Source: Ardenticatenaceae bacterium | GTDB taxonomy: Bacteria; Chloroflexota; Anaerolineae; Promineifilales; Promineifilaceae | Assembly: GCA_020634435.1 (NCBI GenBank) | Contig: JACKBS010000020.1 | Coordinates: forward strand, 12,689-76,688 | Length of the DNA stretch: 64,000 bases | Direction of reading: 5' to 3' | Shown: positions 57,844-64,000 of the stretch, piece by piece | How positions within the stretch are numbered: the first letter of the stretch is position 1 | How the letters are laid out: every line of letters begins with the position of its first letter | Program-made: the position numbers and the translations under genes | Notes under the pieces: generated by a model | What the model saw: only the letters and a program-made list of their open reading frames with translations | Databases searched by the model: none | Told to the model about the DNA's origin: nothing

Positions 57844-59462
57844 CCGTCCACATACATCACCAACTCAATCGTATGGTGCTGCGCATCCTGGTGTAAGTTC
57901 AGCTCATCGACCATGTTCTGGATGAGGAACAGTCCCCAGCCGCGTGGCGATTGGTCGCCGGCCAGCTTCGCTTCCAGGTCAGGGCTGGTGGCCGTTTTTA
58001 GCGGCGGGCCGCCCCCCTGGTCCGTAATAGTGACGCGAATAGATGTTTCTTCCACAAACACCTTGAGCCGCGCAGGTTTATCGGGATCGTACTTGTTGCC
58101 GTGTTCCATGGCGTTCATGGTGGCTTCGGCAACGGCCGTTTTCAGCTTTTGCAAACGGCCGTCTGGCAGCAAACCCGCCACCACTTCCGCCACGCGCTCC
58201 ATCGCCACCCGCTCATTGCCTGGGGCAGATGGAATCTCAAATTCAATGGGAGAATTGGAGATTGGAGATTGGAGATTGGCGGCTGAATCCTCACCTGCCA
58301 CTTGCCACCTGCCACTTGCCACTTCTCTTTGCAGCGTCACCAACGTCACATCATCCTCCTGCTCCCAGCCGGGGCCAGTGAAGGCGGCCAGCTGGTCCAG
58401 CAGAAAATCTTTGACGGTGTCGCCGTCCGCATGGGTGGCCATCAGCTCTTGCAGGCGGGGGAAGCCAAACATTTCGCGTTCGGGATTATGCGCTTCCACC
58501 AGGCCATCGCTGTAGAGCAGCACGTATTCGCCGGGGGCCAGGGTCGTCTCTTTTTCGTCGTAGCCCATGCCGGGCATAAGGCCCAGCGGCATGCCGGTGG
58601 CCCGCAGCTCCACAACGCCGTCGGCGGTGTAGCGGTAGGGCACGTCGTGCCCGGCGTTGGCGTAGCGCAGGTGGCCGGTGGCGGGATTGAGCACGGCATA
58701 GAAGCAGGTGACAAACATTTTGGGCGGAATTTCTTGCACCAGCACATCATTGGTGCGGGCCAGGACGGCACCGGGCGCTTCCAATCGTTCCGCAGCAGCG
58801 CGCAAGATGCTGCGCGTGGTGGCCATCACCAGAGCGGCAGGCACGCCTTTGTCCGTCACGTCGGCCACGATGAAGCCCATTTTGCCATCGGCCAGCTGGA
58901 TAAAGTCGTAAAAATCACCGCCAACGGCGCGGGCCGATTGGTAGTAGGCAGACACGCCCCAGCCGTCCAGAGCGGGCAGCGCTTGCGGCAGCAGGGTTTG
59001 CTGAATGAGCCGGGCTACTTTTAGCTCCTGCTCGATGCGCTCCCGCTCGGCCGCTTCTTGCTGCTGCTGTTTGACCAGTTGGGCCACTCGCAGGGCCGGT
59101 GCCGCCTGCGTGGCCAAGTCGGCCAGCAGCTTGTGGTCGTCGCTGGAATATTCTTGCTCGCTCAGGCGAGAACCGAGGTTGATGAGGCCAATCAGTTCGC
59201 CCTGGCTCACCAGCGGCACGACCAGCCGGATGCCAGCGGCGCGCATGGTGGCCAGCGCTGGCGAATCGAGCCGGAGCTGCTCTACATCGAGCACGCCGGG
59301 ATTGTGCTGCACGTAAGCCAGCAGCGGGTCGTTGGGGCTGATGTCCAGATCGAGGTTGTTGATCTGGGTGACAGGCGTGGGTGGGGAAACGGCCGTTTCC
59401 ACCACCGCTACTTCTTCTTGCCCTCTAAAATTGCGCCAAAATCCTCGTAAAGTTGTCATCAT
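57837..59462 (-). CDS. GAF - SpoIIE phosphatase - HATPase (RsbU/RsbW-like) regulator
   Basis: The 541-residue protein has a GAF-like domain (about 25-125), a coiled coil (130-150), a PP2C-type SpoIIE domain (about 165-378) with GGDFYDF, DVTDKG, SDGLVE and DDVTLV, and a C-terminal HATPase domain (about 405-541) with EATMNAMEHG, DQGGGP and RGWGLFLI. So one chain holds both the phosphatase that would activate STAS antagonists and an anti-sigma-like kinase. Two STAS proteins and a kinase are encoded beside it. Residues about 381-405, the linker between the two catalytic domains, are encoded by a period-7 DNA repeat. Confidence 0.93.
   Translation of the reverse strand: MMTTLRGFWRNFRGQEEVAVVETAVSPPTPVTQINNLDLDISPNDPLLAYVQHNPGVLDVEQLRLDSPALATMRAAGIRLVVPLVSQGELIGLINLGSRLSEQEYSSDDHKLLADLATQAAPALRVAQLVKQQQQEAAERERIEQELKVARLIQQTLLPQALPALDGWGVSAYYQSARAVGGDFYDFIQLADGKMGFIVADVTDKGVPAALVMATTRSILRAAAERLEAPGAVLARTNDVLVQEIPPKMFVTCFYAVLNPATGHLRYANAGHDVPYRYTADGVVELRATGMPLGLMPGMGYDEKETTLAPGEYVLLYSDGLVEAHNPEREMFGFPRLQELMATHADGDTVKDFLLDQLAAFTGPGWEQEDDVTLVTLQREVASGRWQVAGEDSAANLQSPISNSPIEFEIPSAPGNERVAMERVAEVVAGLLPDGRLQKLKTAVAEATMNAMEHGNKYDPDKPARLKVFVEETSIRVTITDQGGGPPLKTATSPDLEAKLAGDQSPRGWGLFLIQNMVDELNLHQDAQHHTIELVMYVDGG
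58245..58325. repeat. Period-7 repeat in frame inside the SpoIIE-HATPase gene
   Basis: GAGATTGGAGATTGGAGATT and CACTTGCCACCTGCCACTTG units, otherwise found between genes, form an in-frame linker of about 25 codons. Confidence 0.8.
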
Positions 59463-59496
59463 GTCCTCATCATAGCAGGCTATCGTCTGCTAAACG

Positions 59497-60804
59497 TTAC
59501 GAAAGTCGTGAAACTGGTTTTACCCAAACAGAAATTTGCTCCGGCTGCATCGTTTCTTGCACCACCTGCACCAGTTCAGCTTGCAGCACGTCTATCTCCA
59601 CTTCATCGCGGGCGGTTTGGGCAAATCGGGCCAAGATTTGCTGGGCGTCATACTTTTGGCGGTAGAAGCGGCGATCAACGGCCGTTTGCACACGCCGCCG
59701 CAGGGGACTAAACAAAGCAGCAACCAGCAGGGTGGACAGGACGATGGCGAGGGGAGATTGGGTTTGGGAAACGGCCGTTACGCCCCCCTGAATCACCGTA
59801 ATGCTGCCAAAATAAACGGCCGCCAGCAACGCCGACACAATCGAGTATTGCACCGTCCGGCGAATGATAACGTCAATATCATAAAGACGATGGCGTAAAA
59901 TGGAGATGCCAATGCCAAGCGGGATCATCAAAAAAGCAAAGGTGGAAATGGCGTTGCCCAAGATATTGCGCCAGGCATTTTCCGTTTCCTGCACGCTAAA
60001 ATCGAGAAAAAGCGGGTTAATCAAGAACATCGTAATCAGTACCGCCACCGTCATCAGAAAGGCAAAAACAACCCATTTTGTTTGTTGCCGCTCGTTGGCC
60101 GTGGAAAGAGTACGATACCGATAAAATTGAATGGTAATACCGCCCAGCAGCATGGTCATCCACAGATAACCGGAAAACCTATCAAAGGTTGTCTGAAACG
60201 CTGGAATTAATTCGGCAGTTGTCCCCAGGCTAACAAAGAGAACGCTGATGATAAGCCAGGCCCATTTTGTCCAACGTGGTGCAAAACGGCCGTTGGGGAA
60301 AATAGAAAAGAAGAGCGGCAGCAGAACAACACCACCCAGCCACACCACCATGAGAGCCGCTGGTTGCAGCCAGGGATACGCCGCCCCGGTCGCCCGAACT
60401 TCTTCTTCAAACAGGGTGAGGCCAAAGGTGACCAGCCAGAGGGAGCTGGAAAATGCCATGAGCTCATGCGAGCGCTGCCAAAAAATGAGTACGCCAATAG
60501 CCACACAAACCACAGCAAAGATCACGGTAGGCAAGAGTTGTAGGGCGGCATACTCGGTCAACGTCAACCCTATTTCGGCCATGCCAGGCAGCGCTGCTGG
60601 CGACAGCTGCTGCCGCAGGCAGTCTGAGCCACTGCAAGTGGTGGCCAGCTGTTGAAAGAGAAGCTGCACACCCATGGCATACATTACTACGCCAACGGCC
60701 GTAATCAGCAACCAGGTGGCGCGTGCCAGAGTCAACCAATGACCCTCTAAAGTGGGTAAGGCGTCATAAGTAAGCAAATTGGGCTGAGCGATTTGTTTTT
60801 CCAT
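59497..60804 (-). CDS. Membrane sensor paralogue 1 (histidine-kinase-like N-terminus, no kinase)
   Basis: The 435-residue protein has about nine hydrophobic segments and the conserved C-terminal block RHRLYDIDVIIRRTVQYS ... SPLRRRVQTAVDRRFYRQKY ... FAQTARDEVEIDVLQAEL ... ETMQPEQISVWVK. The same block is widespread in Actinobacteria and Chloroflexota sensor histidine kinases, but here the chain ends without kinase, HATPase or receiver. A loop between the first helices holds two cysteines. The function is unknown; a receptor feeding the STAS/SpoIIE module next to it is inference. Confidence 0.8.
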   Translation of the reverse strand: MEKQIAQPNLLTYDALPTLEGHWLTLARATWLLITAVGVVMYAMGVQLLFQQLATTCSGSDCLRQQLSPAALPGMAEIGLTLTEYAALQLLPTVIFAVVCVAIGVLIFWQRSHELMAFSSSLWLVTFGLTLFEEEVRATGAAYPWLQPAALMVVWLGGVVLLPLFFSIFPNGRFAPRWTKWAWLIISVLFVSLGTTAELIPAFQTTFDRFSGYLWMTMLLGGITIQFYRYRTLSTANERQQTKWVVFAFLMTVAVLITMFLINPLFLDFSVQETENAWRNILGNAISTFAFLMIPLGIGISILRHRLYDIDVIIRRTVQYSIVSALLAAVYFGSITVIQGGVTAVSQTQSPLAIVLSTLLVAALFSPLRRRVQTAVDRRFYRQKYDAQQILARFAQTARDEVEIDVLQAELVQVVQETMQPEQISVWVKPVSRLS

Positions 60805-60845
60805 AAGCTTTAGTTATAGATTAAAAGGCAACCGTCTGCCAAACG

Positions 60846-62138
60846 TTACGAAACGGCCGTTTCCCCACCCACTTTGCCCTCATTTCGCTGACCAGGCTTC
60901 AGCCACAAGGAAATCTGTTCCGGCTGAATGGTGGTTTGCACCACATGGAGCAGAACGGCCGTTAACTGGTCCATCTCTACCTCATCCCGCGCCGTTTGGG
61001 CAAACCGGGCCAGCACCTGCTGGGCGTTGTACTTTTGGCGGAAAAAGCGGCGGTCAATGACGGTTTGCAGCCGCAATCGCAGCGGATTGAACAAGGCGAC
61101 GCTAATCAACGTCGAAACCACAATAACCAGCGGGGAACGGGCAGCCACCGCGCTGCTAAAGGCGGTTTGCAGCAGCAAAATTGTGCCAAAATAAACGAGG
61201 GCCAGGCTGGCGGAAACGGCCGTATACAACAACGTCCGCCGAATGATAATGTCGATGTCGTACAGCCGATGGCGCAGCAGCGCTACACCAATGCCCGACA
61301 GTGGCCACAACATAGACCCATTTACCATGATGTCACCAGCCGAAATACCCAATTCAAAGCTGAGAACAAAGCCCAGCCCCACCGTTAGCACCATCAACGC
61401 CACGCCGGTTAGCAACCATTTTATCTGCTGCCGTTCCCGCCCCTGGCTGCGTCGGAAGCGCAACAGCACCTCTCCCAATACCGCCACCAACAAGAGGAAC
61501 ATGCTGGGCACACCGATGTTAAACAAAACATTGTAAAGCCCTTGGGGATAGCTGCTAAAAAACGGGTTGGCAATTTGATAAGCAGAAGAGAGCGGTGTTT
61601 CCATGATTGAAGCGATGGTCAGCGGAAGGGCAAACAAAGCCAGCATACCGATGATCAGATTGCGCCAACGCTGGGAAAGGAAACGGCCGTTTGGGAAAAC
61701 CGCCAACAGGTAAAGGATCAGAGAAAACATCTGAATCCAGACAAAATTGTTGGCCCAAGCCATCACAAGAGCGCCTGGCAGCGGCGTGGACCGAGTGTAA
61801 ACTCCCAAAATGGCATATTCCGATAAGAAGTTCATCAAGGCAGAAACAAAACTCAAGGCCAGAAACAAAACGCCTATTTGCGGCACAATGCGGCGGCGCA
61901 AAATCAGGTTGCCAAACAAGCCCGTAAGCAACGGAACTACCAACCCCAGCTGCACTGTGTTGAACCAGCTCACAAAGTCGTTACGCGCTCCACCCGCGCT
62001 TCCCCAGGCCGCAGGAACGGCCGTTTCCCGATTCAAATAAAACAACACGCAGCCCGTCGTGCCCAAGGCCAGGGTCAGCACCAGCCATGCAGCAGGCCAA
62101 AAAGAAGGTATCGTTTTAACGTCAGATTTGGAATTCAT
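60846..62138 (-). CDS. Membrane sensor paralogue 2
   Basis: The 430-residue protein is a close relative of its neighbours, with the same order of helices and the C-terminal RHRLYDIDIIIRRTLLY ... VIDRRFFRQKYNAQQVLARFAQTARDEVEMDQL ... TIQPEQISLWLKP. No kinase domain follows. ATG 62138 is chosen because GGAG lies six bases before it; ATG 62144 is in frame but has no proper site. It is 41 bases from paralogue 1 and shares with it a conserved stretch around the stop codon. Confidence 0.8.
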   Translation of the reverse strand: MNSKSDVKTIPSFWPAAWLVLTLALGTTGCVLFYLNRETAVPAAWGSAGGARNDFVSWFNTVQLGLVVPLLTGLFGNLILRRRIVPQIGVLFLALSFVSALMNFLSEYAILGVYTRSTPLPGALVMAWANNFVWIQMFSLILYLLAVFPNGRFLSQRWRNLIIGMLALFALPLTIASIMETPLSSAYQIANPFFSSYPQGLYNVLFNIGVPSMFLLLVAVLGEVLLRFRRSQGRERQQIKWLLTGVALMVLTVGLGFVLSFELGISAGDIMVNGSMLWPLSGIGVALLRHRLYDIDIIIRRTLLYTAVSASLALVYFGTILLLQTAFSSAVAARSPLVIVVSTLISVALFNPLRLRLQTVIDRRFFRQKYNAQQVLARFAQTARDEVEMDQLTAVLLHVVQTTIQPEQISLWLKPGQRNEGKVGGETAVS

Positions 62139-62191
62139 ACACATCTCCAGTTTGTTATGATGAGTTGAATTCCACTTTAGCGATTAACTCT

Positions 62192-63649
62192 TTAGGAACT
62201 CTTTATTTTTGTTTTTGCCGCTTCCGGCAGCCAAACAATCAACGCTTCAGGCTGCATTGTTTCTTGAATAACACCTATCAATTCGGCTTGCAGCGCTTCC
62301 AATGACACTTCGTCGCGGGTGGTTTGGGCAAATTGGGCCAGGATTTGCTGCGCATCATACTTTTGGCGGTAAAAACGGCGGTCGATGAACGCCTGCACCC
62401 GTTGCCGCAGTGGCGCAAACAGGGCCGCAATGATCAGCGTCGAGACGACGATGATGAACGGCGAGCGCTCCTGAGCCACAGAATCAAAAATGGTTTGCAG
62501 CAGCACCACGCTGCCAAAATAGACCAGCGCCAGCAGCCCGGACAGCAGCGCATACACCAGCGTCTTGCGGATGATGACGTTGATGTCGAACAGCCGGTAG
62601 CGCAAAATGGCAATGGCGAAGCTGACCGGCAGCCCTAACGAAACAGGCCAGCTTAGAATGGCCCAAAATAGATTGTTTTCGAGCTGAATCAGCTCAAACC
62701 AATTCAACAAATAGAAAAGCAATGTCCCCCCCAAGCTAAAGGCAATGCCAAAAGCAACCCAACTCACCTGGGCGCGAGCAACGCGGTTATGACGCTGACG
62801 AAATACCTGGAAAACGGCCGTTCCCGCCGCCGCAAAAATCAAAACAGCCTCCACAATCAAAAGCGCCGTTGCCGGACCATCCATCCCCACCAGCAGCGTG
62901 AGGATCATAATGGCAACAGGAATCGCATAAAACAAGGTGGTGGTCAGGCGAGGGCGGCGCGTCATGGGCCATAACGGCAATGGAAAAACGAGCAGGAGTA
63001 AAATGAGCGAGGGGAAAAACAGCCAGCCCCAAAAGAACGTTGACACCCAATAGGTCGTCCACATGGGCAGTGGGGCAAAATCAAGGGGGATGGTTGTGGC
63101 CGCCAGGCCAACCTGATTCACAATGCCATAGCTGCTGCTGGCCACCAAAAGCAATCGCGCCGCCCGATTATTGGGCCGCATCCAGAAAACAAGCAACCCC
63201 ACCAAAACCCAACTCCAGCCCGTTAGTTCTTCGCTCATCGTGTTGGCCAGCCCCCGCAGAATGCCACGCACAGATAGACGGTGCAGGGTCACGGGCAGGG
63301 ACATCGTTTGGCCGTCGCGCTGGATGGTGTAGATGACTGTGCTGCCCTCATCCCAATTGGCAGGCGCGGGCAAGGGAACGTACTGAACGGTTTTGGGCGT
63401 AGGCAGGTTGCCAACGGCCGTTACCACATCCCCCACCTGCAACGGCGTCTCCCAATTACCCATAAAGTAGTCCAGCTTATAATTGCCGGTGTCTCGGTCA
63501 TTGTACGGCATCTGCCAGCCGTCCCCCGGCAAGCGCAAAATAGCAATTGTGTTCACAAATACGGTAAGGACAAAGAGAACGACGGCTATCAGCAGCAGAC
63601 CGGCCGACCGATCAAACTTTGTTTCCGATGAGGGTGTTGGTTTTGTCAT
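62192..63649 (-). CDS. Membrane sensor paralogue 3 with PDZ-like extracytoplasmic domain
   Basis: The 485-residue protein has one helix at about 15-40, then a soluble stretch of about 80 residues with VGDVVTAVGNLPTPK and GSTVIYTIQRDGQTMSLPV, which looks like a PDZ domain. The remaining helices and the shared C-terminal block (RYRLFDINVIIRKTLVY ... FIDRRFYRQKYDAQQILAQFAQTTRDEVSLEALQ ... TMQPEALIVWLPE) follow. PDZ domains bind C-terminal peptides, so this paralogue may sense exported peptides. Its 3' end lacks the stop-codon motif of the others. Confidence 0.8.
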   Translation of the reverse strand: MTKPTPSSETKFDRSAGLLLIAVVLFVLTVFVNTIAILRLPGDGWQMPYNDRDTGNYKLDYFMGNWETPLQVGDVVTAVGNLPTPKTVQYVPLPAPANWDEGSTVIYTIQRDGQTMSLPVTLHRLSVRGILRGLANTMSEELTGWSWVLVGLLVFWMRPNNRAARLLLVASSSYGIVNQVGLAATTIPLDFAPLPMWTTYWVSTFFWGWLFFPSLILLLLVFPLPLWPMTRRPRLTTTLFYAIPVAIMILTLLVGMDGPATALLIVEAVLIFAAAGTAVFQVFRQRHNRVARAQVSWVAFGIAFSLGGTLLFYLLNWFELIQLENNLFWAILSWPVSLGLPVSFAIAILRYRLFDINVIIRKTLVYALLSGLLALVYFGSVVLLQTIFDSVAQERSPFIIVVSTLIIAALFAPLRQRVQAFIDRRFYRQKYDAQQILAQFAQTTRDEVSLEALQAELIGVIQETMQPEALIVWLPEAAKTKIKSS

Positions 63650-63683
63650 GATTTCATTTTAGGAAACGGCCGTCTGCCAAACG

Positions 63684-64000
63684 TTACGAAGCATCGCGCT
63701 TAATCCAAAGCGAGATATTGGCAGGCTGCATTGTCTCTTGCACAACATGGAGTAATTCACTCGTCAGAGCATTCATTTCCACTTCGTCGCGGGCGGTTTG
63801 GGCGAACTGAGCCAGAATTTGCTGGGCATCATACTTTTGGCGGTAAAAGCGGCGGTCAATGAACGCCTGCACCCGCTGGCGCAGCGGCGCAAACAGCGCC
63901 GCAATGATCAGCGTGGAAATCACAATCACCAGCGGCGACTGCTCATCTGCTGTGCGGCCAACCACATTTTGCAGCAGCACCACGCTGCCAAAGTAAACCA
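63684..64000 (-). CDS. Membrane sensor paralogue 4, N-terminal part outside window
   Basis: Only the last 105 codons are visible: VYFGSVVLLQNVVG ... VQAFIDRRFYRQKYDAQQILAQFAQTARDEVEMNALTSELLHVV ... MQPANISLWIKRDAS, the same C-terminal block as in the three genes before it. The frame is open to the right edge. It is the fourth tandem member and lies 34 bases upstream of paralogue 3. Confidence 0.85.
   Translation of the reverse strand, partial: VYFGSVVLLQNVVGRTADEQSPLVIVISTLIIAALFAPLRQRVQAFIDRRFYRQKYDAQQILAQFAQTARDEVEMNALTSELLHVVQETMQPANISLWIKRDAS

Larger units (their letters stand above)
1..64000. repeat. Highly iterated palindrome ACGGCCGT, about 110 copies
   Basis: The self-complementary octamer ACGGCCGT recurs through the whole window. 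I counted about 110 exact copies by eye, for example at 595, 2222, 9486, 15443, 21062, 31157, 36494, 48013, 54610, 59389 and 63666. Many extend to AACGGCCGTT or GAAACGGCCGTTTC. Several near-copies differ only in the outer base (GCGGCCGT, TCGGCCGT). At this base composition one or two copies would be expected. Copies occur in genes on both strands, in all three frames, and between genes. The longest gap is about 40,700-44,310. The pattern resembles HIP1 of cyanobacteria, with a CGGCCG core instead of CGATCG. Function is unknown. Confidence 0.95.

Noticed and set aside
1..64000. tRNA, rRNA, insertion-sequence and prophage genes
   Set aside because: No cloverleaf with GTTCRANNC arm, no transposase or integrase, and no phage structural gene was recognised on either strand; a tRNAscan or Rfam run could still reveal one.

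Overview
The window looks like chromosomal DNA from a GC-rich member of the Chloroflexota (an Anaerolineae-type genome). This is inferred from the gene set: a sigma4-like HTH/NB-ARC/TPR STAND protein, histidine-kinase-like membrane sensors without a kinase domain, a SpoIIE/STAS/Ser-Thr kinase module, TrpB2 under a T-box, and YvcK with N-terminal membrane helices. No tRNA, rRNA, CRISPR array, insertion sequence or phage gene was recognised.

Layout. 0-8.4 kb: a truncated membrane-anchored beta-propeller protein, a small membrane protein, then a mostly minus-strand block of central carbon metabolism (glpX, gapA, yvcK) with a SulP-STAS-rhodanese transporter, a metallophosphoesterase and a MazG-like pyrophosphohydrolase. 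8.6-19.5 kb: a tryptophan regulon that starts with a sigma70-type promoter and a T-box leader whose specifier reads TGG, followed by trpB2, trpE, trpS, a lipoprotein, trpG, an M16 peptidase, trpD and trpC. 19.6-20.2 kb: rpmB-rpmG (L28, L33) behind a leader hairpin. 20.6-25 kb: sugar-nucleotide genes (an SDR, rfbG, rfbF) and mtnA. 25-32.5 kb: a large DUF6351-like hydrolase, a self-regulating RHH/T2SSF-like gene pair, the STAND protein and two small secreted or membrane proteins. 32.8-39.8 kb: aroQ, then metA-metY-lysE/rhtB-type exporter, then pyrC-pyrB behind a leader peptide and terminator. 40-55.8 kb: assorted housekeeping and accessory genes (GNAT, an exported lipase/FGE-like fusion, M19 dipeptidase, cNMP-binding protein, CinA, GT4, YraN, miaA, an MBL hydrolase, an SDR, a CMD-family protein, a phytoene-desaturase-like oxidase). 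55.9-64 kb: a signalling island of two STAS anti-anti-sigma proteins, a Ser/Thr kinase, a GAF-SpoIIE-HATPase protein and four tandem membrane sensor paralogues (the last cut by the window edge).

The most striking signal is not a gene. The 8-bp palindrome ACGGCCGT occurs about 110 times by hand count, roughly one per 580 bp, against one or two expected. It falls in all three reading frames (Thr-Ala-Val, Asn-Gly-Arg or Arg-Pro), in intergenic DNA and in promoter spacers. Its longest gap, about 3.6 kb, contains the AT-richer lipase fusion gene. It resembles the cyanobacterial HIP1 phenomenon. A second layer is a set of intergenic repeat families: period-7 arrays in inverted pairs, period-8 arrays and several palindromic elements. 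Some supply the stop codons of neighbouring genes, and one sits in frame inside the SpoIIE-type phosphatase gene.
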